This document shows, in pieces, positions 13,401 to 25,990 of a DNA stretch of 64,000 nt. The translations under genes were made by a program, and so were the position numbers. The DNA is from Eudromia elegans (Eukaryota; Chordata; Aves; Tinamiformes; Tinamidae). A model generated the notes under the pieces. That model ran no database searches, was not told the DNA's origin, and was given only the letters and a program-made list of their open reading frames with translations. Position 1 is the stretch's first letter, and every line of letters begins with the position of its first letter. Location: contig PTEX01000011.1 of the NCBI GenBank assembly GCA_003342815.1, forward strand, positions 1,652,363-1,716,362. Direction: 5' to 3'.

Positions 13401-16400
13401 TTCCACATTTGATAATCTTTTTGTGCTTTGTGCATCTCAAGATACATACCTTCAAGGTAAGAAAACAAGATTGAAAAGTTTTATTGTATGAGTTGGAGTA
13501 CAGGAAAAAAAAAAAGAAATAAGAATTTATTTGTACAAATATTGGTGCATACACAAAATTCATACCACATTCAGCTGGGAGCATGGATCTCCTGGGAGGC
13601 TCCTTATCATATTAGCTGCATATCAGCAGTTCCATCACTTTAAAATGCAGATAAATGTTTGCATGCAACATTTCTTGCACCAAGGGGTAGTCACCCAGAG
13701 TCTCCAGGTGTAATCACAGATGACCAAAAGCAGAAGAGTAGGTTTTTACTCACACAGAGAAACAAGTTTTACAAGCCCTCTTCAACAGGTAACTTGCGAT
13801 CAAGCACACTTTGAGAGGGAAGCAGAGAAAAACCCTTACTTCTTCCCCACTTAAACAACTGTTTAAAAGCATCAGTTACATGATAAACTCTTACTGGTTG
13901 CTATTGTGGTTTTTTCCCCCCTTGCATTTTTTCCAATAAGAGCTTTCTTCCCTCTTAGCAGAATAGACCAGTGTCTGCTAACCAAAAGCTTCAGGTGTCA
14001 ACATGTGGACATGTACATTCACCCACCATAGCCCCACATGGACTTCCTGCATAAACTTCTGCAACTTTGACACAGACACTGAGGCACTCTCCTATCTGAA
14101 TGCAAAATCAATGCTTTCCAGAGTACAGAAAGTCAGTTCCAAGTGAGGAAAAAAGGAATACCTGTTTTACAAGAGAATATTGGGAAAATGGTCTGTTTGG
14201 TCCTCTAGGGCAGCCTTCAATAGGACAGCAGTAGAATTTCTGTGAAGTTTTCAAACCCTTCCTCATTGGTGCATTAAGTTTTCCATCCTGAAAAAGTACA
14301 ATTTGACAAAAATTCTATAGGTTTGTGTATTAAAGACAACATTCAGAACACAGAGCCACTTTGGCTCAATTAGTTAACACGCCTCCAGTCAAAAGCACTT
14401 TCCTAACAGATGCAAATGTTCAAAGGGAGCATTTCACCCGCTCAGATGCTCTTTTGCTTGGTCAGAGTTGCAAACCAAGTCACAGCAAGCTCAGTAAAAG
14501 CAGTGCCATCGTACTAGTTACTTCTACTCAAGAGACTCTTGACTCCAAGCAAATTATACGTGCCCTTTAGATTGCTTGAGCCAACAAGCTTAACCAACAG
14601 ATACTATGGAGCAATTTCTACTGAGGACACACCCACGGAAACCAATCACCAAACCTTCTAGACATATCCTATCTGAAATCTCTTGCTCTCAGTCAAAACA
14701 TCAGACATATATTCTAAACAAACAAACAAACAAAGCAAAAGGAACATCCAGTGCTCAGTGTTGGAATAAGCTTTGTTTCCTGTTTCCTACGGCTAAGTAG
14801 GAGAGCAAGCTAGTCCTCAGTGCCAGGCACAGCCTTTGACGTTCTCCCCAAGGTCACTATTCAGGGGAGAACTCCTGGTAAATGCCCTGGTTGGCTCCAC
14901 TCCTGATTTCCTTAGCAAGGTGACAGCAAGAGTAAGCACAGTAAGTGGTGAAATGCAGTTATTATTCCAATGATAACCTAGCTACTCTCTTCAGGCAGAT
15001 CTCCTGCAGCCACTTCATACTTACATGAGTTAGACTGTACATTAAGAATTCACAAAATGCAATAATCATCCTATGAGAAACAAAAATAAAAGCATGCACC
15101 ACAGCTGCATGACACTACCAGGCGAGAAGATCTGTTCTTCTCACCTAGCTACAGCTGGTGAGAAGCCGAAACACTTTGTTCAGAGTTACTTTGTTTTCTG
15201 AGTATTAATTTTTTTTTTACCTTTCAGGAATAGCACAAACTGAATTAGGGAGACACTTCAAAGATTCTGTTTTCCCCGAACCCATCTTTCAGTTTAACAT
15301 GTTCTGCGAAAAACACAACATTCCTTTCCAACAACGTTCCCATTCTATTTGTAGATACTCAGCTCTGCTATGTTGCACCATACTCAAAAAGGTCAGTGTC
15401 AAAGTAAACCAGCTTCCATTTTACAAAAACACAAACAAATGAAACAAAAACAGCAAAATAAAAACTACTCTTAAATAGTTCTGCAGACAGGGAATTTCAT
15501 ATAGGGTTTTAACTTTCCTCTGCCTCTCCTTCTATGGGAAAAGCTTCTGCTTTTCCCATAAAGCAAGCCATTCATAAATGGGTCTGTTTAATCTCCCTTG
15601 ACTGAGGATTCAGTGTCTCTATCTAGATCCCATTAACCTAACAGTCTCAAATTAACTTTAAAACAGAATAGCATTGTTGCTGAAGCTTGACTAGTTTCTG
15701 TGATCATTTTTGACCTGAGAGAGGCACAGCTCAGAAGACAGGACCATAAGAGAGAAGATACCAAGCTTCTTTCTTCAGAAAGGAAGATGCGCCTTTAATT
15801 AATAACTAGGTTTGGCATCCCTCATTGCAGAGGCAATCAATAAACTTAGCAAACAGCAGTTAGCCCTACTTGGGAATAAGTAAGATTCTAACAGCATAAC
15901 TGATCAGATGACAGTGCAGTCAAATACATTCAAGCACTAAACAGGAAAACCACAATCATAATTTTCAAAAATACCTGAATGCTAAATTTCTGCCAATTGT
16001 CTAGATGCCTGATAACATATTCCAATATGAGCAACCCAAGAGCTTAAAAAAAAAACCCTTCAATTTCTGTAATACTTCAGAGAAAAAAAAAAAAAAAAAA
16101 AGTAAAACACTTAAGTTCTTAAAAGCTTTATAAATATGAGCAAGAAGCTTTTATAACAGATGGAGCACAGATTCTGAGTCACAGATCACAGCAGATTTGT
16201 TGTGACAAGTTGAAAGATACTCTGCACATCCAAGTAACCTTCAGCAGGCACTAATCTTACTCTAACTTCACAGTCCTCCTAGCATTAAATGGTTAACCTT
16301 AAAACTACACAGAATTTGGGCTGGCCAGTCACATTTCAGACACTTTTCACAAGTCTGCTCCTCCTGATTTTACTTCCCATGGTTACACATTCCCACCTCC

Positions 16401-18234
16401 ACCATCACTGGTAGATATCCCTTCAATTAACTTACAACGCAGATATTTGCATTACACAGACTGACTATGACATTCAGACAGGGCTGTATCATCAACATGG
16501 GAAAAAGAGAGCAATAATCCTTGCTACTGATTCAGCCAAGGTGAACTCAGCAAGGACTCCCTGCAAAGGAGAGATTTACTCCAAAGGATTAATTGAAAAC
16601 ATGGCTACAGGATACTGTAATCAACTATTTTAACATACTTTTTGTAAGCAGGAGATTACGCATTTCTTTAGTGAGTAACGGGGAGAGAAGGGCGGCTATT
16701 CTTCTTGTCAAAACACTGAGCCCGTGTAAGGCCCTGTAGGGTAACAGGCTCCTGGGAAGAACTTTCCGCTCCCGGGCACTACTGAGCGCAGCCTCCCTGG
16801 TCCCACAGGGGCCCCTCCTCACAGATTCATCTGGCTTCATTTTTCATATGAAAAACACCCCTCTGCCTCATAAAATATTATAAGCAAAAGGCTTAAGTCT
16901 TCAAAAACTTTCCATACCTGATATTTTCACTGCCAGAATCCACTGCTCCTATTTTCAGTGACTTAATTAAACTACGGAGCCAGAAATCATCTGTCAACAC
17001 TTGATCCTATCATCCCTGCTAGGCCAAACAAGCCAGACTCTCAGAGCCTCCCCTGGCAGCCAGGTGCAATTCCCACGATCCCGGGCAGTCCTTTTCTGCC
17101 CCTCCTCGAGGCTAATTCTGGCGTCCCCGATGCAGTTTCCTACCTCACCGCTGGGAATTTTGCCACAGACTTCTGGCGTATTTTAGGACCGATCTTCTCA
17201 CAGCAGCACAACCCTAAAGGCTCCCATGCCTGTGGCCTAATAGCACTGGCAGGTGTTTCCCATTTAAGTCTTACCTTTTAAAAAAACAAGACTGATCAAT
17301 TTGAGTTTCTCTTACCAGTGCAATCTCATATTTTTGCTCCCGCCCTTGACCCTATTTTTTCCAGGTTCATCCTACTTTCCTGGGCCAGCATCTCTCCCTA
17401 TCTACTCGGGCCCTGGCAAGGCCTGGTTTGGGTATCAGACATCCCACCGGTCCCGTGCTCGCCAGCTGTAGGAATAGGACCCAGCTTCACACACCCAGCA
17501 ACTGCGATCCCGAGAAAAAAATCGGATTTATGGCAAACCCACGCTCAAAAACGCACTCGCTGAATGGCGGTTCCCCGGGCCAGCCCTGCAGCTCTCCCCA
17601 GCACCACGGTAACCTCCCCCGGGCCTGGGACGCTTCGGACAGACGGACTAGAAATAACCAGAGCCCCCGATAATAAACCTGAAAGAACCAGAGCCCGGGG
17701 CGATCAACAAGAAACCACCAGAAGCCTCAGCCCGTCAGCCACGAGGGACGAGCAGGCGGGTCGCTGTGGGGCGCGATGAGCGGGGCCGGAGCTGCTCGGG
17801 GCAGGAAGATGACGGGAAATGGAGGAAACGGTGCCAGGAGCCCCAAACGCCTCAGGCGGCCGCGGCCTCGGCCGGCGCTGGCGCCAAACGGTGCCCCCCG
17901 CCGCGCAGTGCCCGGGCGGGGGAGCGGGGCCGCCGCCCCCAGGAGGCCTGGCCCGAGCACCGGGTGCCGGGCGAGCGGGGCCGGGGAGGTGGCGGGCGCG
18001 GGGCCCGGGCGGTACCTGGAGGCGGTGCGCCTTGCTGAGGTGCATGTTGAGGGCCGGGCTGTTGGGCAGCACCTTGCCGCAGCCCGGCACGGTGCACAGG
18101 ATGTTGGTGCGCACTTGCGACAGCTCCGTCACCGAGGGCCGCACGAGCTCGCGGGCCGGCGGCGCCGGGTTCCCCGCGGGCACTGCCGCCGGGGGCCGCC
18201 CGGGCCCCCCGCCACGCCGCCCCGCCGCCGCCAT
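10498..18234 (-). CDS. ATMIN: ATM interactor ATMIN/ASCIZ, four coding exons
   Basis: Nuclear zinc-finger transcription factor and ATM cofactor; it activates DYNLL1 and binds its product LC8. Coding exons: 18234-18016, 14287-14162, 13238-13039 and 12328-10498. Phases close to give 791 aa (human 823). Exon 1 holds the first C2H2 finger (CTVPGCGK...HLSKAH). Exons 2-3 hold the other fingers (CCPIEGCPRG, CDKCSNSYG, CTCGCPYAS). Exon 4 starts with a basic KKRK stretch. It then carries an S/T-Q-rich region with eleven TQT motifs, the LC8-binding type, mostly in the C-terminal half. The C-terminus keeps the acidic DDFLLADLAWN block. The start is the only Met upstream of the first finger and lies in a CpG island. 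Introns 1 (about 3.7 kb), 2 and 3 show no further gene; a poly-A run lies at 16081-16101. CENPN follows upstream on the same strand, as in mammals. Confidence 0.97.
16081..16101. repeat. Poly-A run in ATMIN intron 1
   Basis: A run of about 20 adenines without a recognisable adjoining retroelement. Confidence 0.8.
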
Positions 18235-18450
18235 GTTGCTGTCAGCTGCTCCGCGCCCACTTCCGGGAGGCGGTGCGGCTGCTCATGAATAGGCACGAGA
18301 CTGGCGAATAATCATCACTCTGATGAATATTCATGAAGCGCCGGGAGCTGGGAGCCGCTGCACCCTCCGTGGGCCGAGGGGGCGAAGGGCGGGAGAGGCT
18401 CTGGAACGGGAGCGTCGGGGTTATGTTGCCCCCGGCACCCGGGAAACCAG
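17560..18450 (-). promoter_or_regulatory. CpG-island promoter of ATMIN
   Basis: A dense CpG block surrounds the ATMIN start at 18234 and is flanked on both sides by AT-rich DNA. No convincing first exon of a divergent plus-strand gene is visible. Boundaries were judged by eye. Confidence 0.7.
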
Positions 18451-18454
18451 GAAC

Positions 18455-19266
18455 CGGGGACAGCTCCAACTCAGAAAAATGGGAAGCCCTTATGAAAGAT
18501 TAGTATTAGACTCCTTATAAAAATGGATTTATAAAAAAAAAAAAATTAATTTCAGAATGAAGGGAACTCTTGCATTTTTTTTTATGTCAAAGAATCTCAT
18601 GGATAGAGCTCTTTTAAGTTTCTACTTTAAAGAAAAATTGAACCTTCAAAATAAAGATCTTTAATTAAAAATGTATACACTTACATAAAATGCCTATTAA
18701 TAATTATTAATACTAAAGAAGTCTGCTGCAGGGCTATTAGTTGTGTCAGTGAACATTGTCCTCTGGATTCTGCCTTCTTTATGTCCACATGTTAAATGCA
18801 GTAGCAATGTGTAAGGCTTGCAGAAGGATGAAATCTTTAATGAAGCACACGTTCTAAAGTACAACTTCCTCAAACCAAAGTTATTGCCAATATCATTACT
18901 CTAAAGTAAAATTTTCATAAGATAGCAATACAACTATTAAAAAACAGAATTTGGCTTCTTATGTAAGTATTTGTTCCTAAATATTGCACTTGGCCAGGAA
19001 AGACACTGGGTCAAAGTCAACATCCAGTGGAGCTGGATGGAAACTTCTCCTTGACATCTGCGTTTCAAGAGTCCGGTCTCCTTTCCCCACTCGTCTGCAA
19101 CCACCTCACCATGGAATCCTCTTCTGCCAAGCTCACAAGGTGGCCGACCAGAGCGGGCGGGTCGCTCCCCTTGGTTAAATGGGGCTATTCACAGGGTCAA
19201 AGACTTAAACTCCTTGCAATTGAAGGGATTGTGAAGGAATAAGTTAATTAAAAATCTGTTTTAACC
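18455..19266. other. Spacer between CENPN 3' end and ATMIN promoter
   Basis: The stretch is AT-rich. Its open frames are short and match nothing I recognise. Confidence 0.5.
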
Positions 19267-19272
19267 TTTATT
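19267..19272 (-). terminator. Poly(A) signal of CENPN
   Basis: AATAAA on the minus strand, 55 bases past the CENPN stop codon, implies a very short 3' UTR. Confidence 0.75.
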
Positions 19273-19327
19273 ATGATTTGGATAATGCCAATAATAAATG
19301 GTTCTATATTCTTCTATAAAACCAGTC

Positions 19328-22300
19328 TTAAGGGCTTACAAAGCTTCCTGGAAAGAAACCTTTCCTCTCCCTAATTTTAAAATAATTCCTCGCTTTTTGT
19401 GGTATACATGTAAGTAGTGGTGAAAGTGGGGCATCAGCCAGACCTGAACAGAACAGGAGAAAAAGATAATTATAGCTTAACTCAGTTAATATTTACATTT
19501 TATAAATAGTATAGAATTAAAAATACAGATCTAGTATCTTTGTACACATTTAGCTGGTATATATTTAGACATTTTCACAGTGGTGACATTTTTATTCTAC
19601 TAAATTTCTATATATTTCTAAATAAATGATGCAAGCTTTTTCCTATGCCAGACACAAGTAGAACATAAGATGATAAAATATTCAACTATGATATTTTCTA
19701 CATTTTACAGAGCTGAAACACCAACCTGCTGGTGCCAAGGATTTCAGTGATTCTAAGAGATGTGGACTAGAAAACTTGACAAGACATCTGAATGGCTCTT
19801 TTATATCCGAGACATGCAGTGTAGGGTTGCTTTTAAATGTTGTCTCAAGCTGTTAACACAAAATATACAGAGAGTATGAGCAAGGAATATATTGTCTTAA
19901 TAATAATAATATGCATAAAATGTAACTGTCAGACTGTGTCCCATTTCTCTTTGAATACTGTCTACAAACTACATATAGTATTAAACAGAATACCTTATTA
20001 TCTGTATTAAAAGAAATTTGTTCTCTAACTTTTGAGTTACCAGATTACTGTCAACTCTCAGCATTTTTGTAGGGCACAATACACCAAATAGAGCCAAATA
20101 CTGTAGAGTTACATGCCTAGTAGTTTGTAGCGTAGTGTGGGAATTATAACTCTATTTTAATTTAGTTATGATAGATGACTTATTTTCTCAGTGAATTGCT
20201 GGCCTCAAGTTCCCTTTCTCTTTAAACAGACATCCAGTTGAAACAAATATGAATTAATTTGGATTGTTTCTTCAAATTGCTTTTTGAGCTAAGTAAAAAA
20301 TGTTTCACAACTAATTAGGTAATGAATATATGTTTTACAAGTTTCTGCATTAAAAAAGAAGTTTATGAATCTCCTATCTCTGAAATTATGATGTGAATTA
20401 TGAATTATGATTAGGTTAGCGATGAACTAGAAAAAGAAACAATTTGCTATTATTTCTTAGTATTAAAATGATTTGGTTTTGAAGAATTTCATTACTTGTC
20501 CTACCTTATATTGTGCAAATTCAAGTTTTGGTTGGGGACCATCACCAAAAACTTCACGATTCACTCTCAGTATTCTTTCTTTTTCATTTTTGTTTTCTTG
20601 AATTATCCTTAAATCCACTGCAAGTGAAAGGATACAAAAGAGAAGAGGAAAATCAGAAAAACAACTGCATCAGCAGATACAATACTGCTTTGCTGATCAG
20701 GAATGCTCCAATGTAATGCAGGAAGAAAAGCAAAAATTGCTTAAAATATCACTGCAATTTTTTTTTTTAATAAACCAATTGTTTGCTTCATATTTTCAGT
20801 TCTTACTCATTAAGAAAAACAAAAAAAGTCAATATGAAAGGCAATACTGGGCACTGTGCATTCCTTGTTTCATAAATGTTGGTATGTCCAGTGACTGCTG
20901 GTGGGAAATACCTCTCCTCAAGGTAAGCAATATAATGGTATCTCACCAGCAGGGCAATGTAATATGAATATAAGTACATTTCCTATGCAATTGCACTCCA
21001 TAAGTGAGGAATATTTTTGAGTACAAATCTATCTAGTAATGATATTGAAACTGCAGTTTAATTTTAAATGTACATACCATTTTCTGAGGTTACATTCCTT
21101 TCTTGTAGGGGTCTTGGATAATATGTCTGGAAGGTCTAAATGAGAGAAGAAAAATATAACCCTTTACTCCACTTTGATTTTTAGAGGCTAGAGCAGAAAA
21201 GCACATTTTGGGTTTCTGTCGATTTCTTAAGTAAACATTCTCCCTACTTTTTGGCAACTATTCTAGGCCAGGAAGCCTAACATTGAAATAACTATTCCCA
21301 GCCTTATATTATATTTCTGAACATTACCCTTTTACAAGTGTTACTTGGATGAATAGGATAAATGTCCATTCCATTAGTTTCCAAAACATAGTCTAGGAAG
21401 TCCAGTGAAATTATACTAAAAAGTCCTAAGATTAATTTAGTCATAGAATTTTAGACTAAGCTTAACCTTCAGGATACTAAGGTGTTAAGTCACCATTTAA
21501 ATGTCACCTTCTTAAAAAGCTGTCCACCTCAATAGTTCAGTATTATTGTAACATGATGATCCTTTGGAAGTGGTGAATTTTGCCGCCTGCTAGGATGTAA
21601 GAACTAGGCCTGAAACAAGCAGCAAGACTCATTTTAGGAAGAACTTGCAGAGTGGCTCACCTGGTTATATCTCTTAAATACAATATCTTTAAGGGAGTTT
21701 AAGCAATGGCTTCGAAGCTCCATTTCACGGATGTCATGGTAATTGGAAGCCGCAACCAGTGTCTTTAAATGAAAATTGAAATTATTTTAGCATCAGCATT
21801 AATCAACATTGTGCTAATAATATAGAAAATGTATTTCTAGATAATCCAAAGTTTTTACTATAGGGTAAGCAGCTGCCTTTTAATGAGCAGTATTCTCATG
21901 TCTGAAGAACATGCAATAGATTATTATTAAGGTTGTTAAGGTTAAGTTAAAACTTTAAGGCATTCATAAGATTAACTAGATAACCATACATCTTTATCAG
22001 GCTGATAATGCTAATGATATAACCAAAATAGACCAAAAATAAGAAAATTACCAACAAAAATCATCAAGTTTACTTAAAAAAAAAAAGTTTTTTTTAACCT
22101 AAGTAACCTCTTTAGCACTATTTAACTGCTTAAAAGCTAACAAGCAGAATTATAGAGCTACAAGACTGTGGTAGAGTCAAGGTCTACAGAGCTTTATTTT
22201 CTACCTGACATAGCAGAGGTAAGGTGCTCCTAATCACTGAGGCAGAAATGAAGACATAGGGTGTCTGTGAATGGTATACAACATAGCTGGTTTTGTATTG

Positions 22301-25300
22301 GTTTGGTTTTTTATATGGCGTTCCCCAAGCAATTCTAATCCAGATTGCATTATCCTCATATTCTCTAAAGTTGATGGTAACCTCAACAGAAAAAAAGTTT
22401 CAATTTACTTGCACATTCAGATGCCTATAAAGATATTTTCTGAACACTGGTATCACATGGCCCAAACATAACAACATAACACAGGTAGTACACACCTCTG
22501 CCTGAATAAAAACAAATCCCTCTAGCTTGATAGGATTGTATTTAAATGCAGTTTATCATTTTGTGTTAAAATATAAGGAATATATGTATTTCTTTTGAAA
22601 GTAGTCATATATATATGTATATATATATGAATTTAAAAAAAAAAATTTTCACACTCCAGTAGGACTTTATTTTGACCCTTCAGAAGACACATATTAACAA
22701 GAACAGAAATGTCTCACTACGAACCCTCGATTTTCTCATTTGGAAGAGCAGCAATGCAACAACAACAAAAGTCCTTGTATTTAGAAGGAAGACTAGTAAC
22801 AGTATTTCAAATGTCTTATTTTTGATACATTTGCCAATTTTTGGCTCTAGGAGAAACATTTATCACAGGTCAAGAATTCATCATCAGTATTTTGAAGATT
22901 TCCTTCTCAGATCCTGTGATTTTGCTACTCAGTTCCTGGTGAGTTTCGGCTTGACTTTTCTATCTCAACAAAAACTCCCTTTGATTTAGGCACAGCCAAA
23001 CAAGCTCTCAGTCAACTAGGTCCCAAATTGCTCGTAGACCAATGTCACCTCTCAAAGTTATTGTGGACTATCATAATGATACAGACAGAGAGAAAGCACT
23101 TAGAATAGATTTAGTCTTACATTTTTCAGAGCTGTCTGAAGTCGTCTTTTAAATTTTTTTTTGAAATCTGTTAAGTCAAAAAAATCTGTTTCTTCTCCTG
23201 TTACACAAGAAAAAGAGATTAGAATTCTGCTTACAAAAGCCTAGTTCAAATATATTTTACAGCTTTGTCTGAAACAAAACAATGTAGAAAAAGCTAAAGG
23301 AGTCCAAGACAGGCCCTCTATTAAACTAGTTATATTAATACATAAAGAAATAAAATGTTAATCATTAACTTACAAAAATTCCCTGATAAAAGCAAAAGTT
23401 TTTTGAAAACATTAAATATGTCTCTAATGAAACTTCCATACTACACTTTGTTTGTATTCAAAGGATATGAGACAATACTACTATACATTGGTAAAACCTG
23501 TAACGGTGAGATTATGAGAAAGAAAGACATTTATCTACCTGATTTGCTCATCTGGTAAACACTCCACATTCTTTTGTTTGGATAGACATGGTTGTCTAGG
23601 GAAAATAAGAATTGCCCAGTAACACAGAATATATACCAACAGGTAATTACAGAAACAAATTATTTTAAAATAGTTTTAAGACCAATTTATTTCAAAGAGA
23701 TAAATTTTAACAATATAATTCCTTCAGCAGTCTTAAGCTATCACTAATGGTAAGCCTGAAAGCAAAGCAAAAGAAATGTAGACTGTTAAAACTGCAATTA
23801 AAATATTAAATAATAAAATTACAAATCAACATGGGAGTTAGAATTCTATCTGGTGTATTTGGGTTTCGCCATACGTCACTCCCTATATGGAGTAAGATAG
23901 TATTGATTTTAAGGTTCTGTGCACACCAGAGACAAACTTCTTTCTTCAAGCTTGAAAATTGTATTCAGCACTTAATTACCACAGCTGACATTTATTTAGA
24001 AGTCAGAAGAACCAAACATATGCTTTGATTGATTTTGCAGCTTACTACACTAATAATAAATATTTTTTTAAAAAAAACAGCCAAATAGATCCAATCAGAT
24101 TCAGCATATCAAATGTAATCCATTTATACCAAGTGTATCTGTATATTCACCAGGGCAATAGCTATATAATCAAGGGAAACACCAAGTTACTCAAAAGAAA
24201 TATAAAGGTGTGAACATAAAGTCATTTTTACTTACAAATTATGTCAAGGGCTGCTGCTTGCTTTATGTCTGCCGAATTATCCTGAAGGAGAAAATGACAA
24301 CAGATGGTGAACCACAGAGCCATAACACTGCATCACATTGTTTAATAAGTAAAACATCGCAATCTAGCTAGTTTAATTTGGATTGCACTGACGTATACAG
24401 CAGCCATGCTTTCCTCAAAGGGGTTACATTTAATAAATATATCTGTCATATATGGGCTAAGACATTGTAGTAAGCCTGCTAGTACATCAGTAAGTACAAC
24501 ATTGTTTGTTTACAGTTTGCAGAATCATAGCAATTCTGACCAAGAAATTTTTTTAAAATGCTGAACTTGCTTGTTAAAACAAATAAGCAAGTCATTGTAA
24601 AATGAAAAAAAAAAAAAAAAAATCTAACTTCACTTCACGTGGGACAGTGCTATTAAATTCTATCATATCCAGATGGTCATTAGCATATGTATATAAAATA
24701 CTTCCCAAGACACATAGACAGCATCACTCACTATGCAAAATTGCAGAAACTCTCAGTGTGTCTTGTGAGAGTCGACTATGAGAGTATGCTTGCACAGGAA
24801 CACAAGGATGTCTTACACTACAGAAAAACAAGCTACTTGGACCAAACAGATTTAAATCATCACCGGAAAATGAATAAGTGTCTTAATCACGGCCTTCCTG
24901 TTACAGTTTAGAAATATCCTTATTTGTTAAAGGTTCAAGACACGGAGCTTTAATCAACCTCGTACAAGTTAGAGCTCAGAACCAGCACCTCTATCCCCCA
25001 CAGGGTCCAATACTACATTCATAGCAGCCAGGCAAAGTCACTAGTATCGCTAGCCTTGCTTTATGTGGTCCAGAACTGCCATTTGATGATGGGTTTTGTC
25101 CACGCTCTCCTGTGTCATTAGCAGGCAATTCCCAGGGAGCAGGATTACCTCGCAGAGCTGAACAACCTCTTGGGAAATGTTGTCCTTGGCCTGATGGAAG
25201 TTCAAGGTTTGCAGCTGGGCCTCGGAGAGGAAGCCCCACATCTGCAGCATCGTCTTGATCTCATCACGGGGGATTTTGAGCACGGTTCTCCTAATGTATT

Positions 25301-25319
25301 CAGCAACAGTCTCATCCAT
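19328..25319 (-). CDS. CENPN: Centromere protein N, ten coding exons
   Basis: CCAN subunit that reads the CENP-A nucleosome at the centromere and pairs with CENP-L. Exons: 25319-25149, 24281-24236, 23595-23539, 23197-23121, 22381-22205, 21762-21661, 21135-21078, 20617-20505, 19849-19726 and 19443-19328. All have GT-AG ends and the phases close to 346 aa (human 339). The N-terminus MDETVAEYIRRTVLKIP is nearly the human one. It keeps Glu3, Glu7, Arg11 and Lys15 of the nucleosome-contacting helix and has Arg where human has Lys10. Other matches are IWIRIAWGTPYKKPNQYK (exon 5), ELRSH...SLKDIVFKRYNQ (exon 6), PQPKLEFAQYK (exon 8), CLVKFSSPHLLE (exon 9) and GLADAPLSPLLTCIP (exon 10). After the conserved NYFKIR the frame runs on for a short tail (ERKGFFPGSFVSP) that replaces the human DK end. 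No frameshift is seen. Confidence 0.96.
22606..22628. repeat. TA/TG microsatellite in CENPN intron
   Basis: A short alternating TA run with an internal TG lies in the intron between CENPN exons 4 and 5. Confidence 0.8.
24604..24622. repeat. Poly-A run in CENPN intron 1
   Basis: A run of about 18 adenines in the CENPN intron between exons 1 and 2, with no recognisable retroelement body next to it. Confidence 0.8.
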
Positions 25320-25324
25320 GGCAA

Positions 25325-25990
25325 AGTCACCTGAGAAACTGAAGCGTTAAAACAGCTCTCTGCAGAGGGAGGCTTTGTATGGCAGGTAAAGCTGCACCTA
25401 GGCAAGGCCGGCAAAGCATCAGCCTTGCCCCGAGCACGGCGGTGCCACAAACCCGCTGCTCCCGGAGCTGAGGGCCCAGTCGCGAGGTCCTGCGCAAAAG
25501 CAGGCGCGACCCAGGGCCATTTTGCCCTTCCCTGGGCCAGGAATCCCGTCACGGACCCGCTGAGGGACCTCAGGCCACCTTCCCGTACAACAACCCAACT
25601 CGGGGAGAGGAAGGAAAGCGGGGGTTAAATGGGTGGAAAGGGGAGGAAGCAGCAGAGGCCCCGACCTCACTCACCGGCTGCCTCAGGCACCGAGCGCGGA
25701 ACCCCGAGAGGAGCCGCGCGCGCCCGCCGCACCAACCGCCACCCGCCCTTCGAAGTGACCAATCCAACGCCGCACTGGGCTCCAGCGGCCCAATCAGGGG
25801 CGGCTCCGCCTCCCCCCCGGCGGCACAAGCGCCCTGCGCGGCTCCTCCTGCAGGGGGACCTGAGGCGGTTTTGGCTGTAGTGCGGTGTCCTTGACCTCGT
25901 CACCGGGGGACGTGCGAGGCTGGCGGAGAGGGGCGGCCCTGGCCGGGCCCCGGGCACCCCTCGGGGAATGGAGGGAGCTGCTGCTGCTCG
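25325..25990 (-). promoter_or_regulatory. CpG-island promoter of CENPN
   Basis: A CpG-rich block lies immediately upstream of the CENPN start codon. It includes a 'gaccaatcc' CCAAT-box-like motif near 25758-25766 and a second CCAAT-type motif near 25789-25795. In mammals this promoter is shared head-to-head with CMC2, but I could not find a CMC2 coding exon on the plus strand downstream. Transcription start sites cannot be placed by eye. Confidence 0.65.

Noticed and set aside
17704-18292. Overlapping long frames on the plus strand at the ATMIN first exon
   Set aside because: Arg/Pro/Gly/Ala-rich translations typical of a CpG island; the minus-strand frame alone carries the conserved zinc finger.
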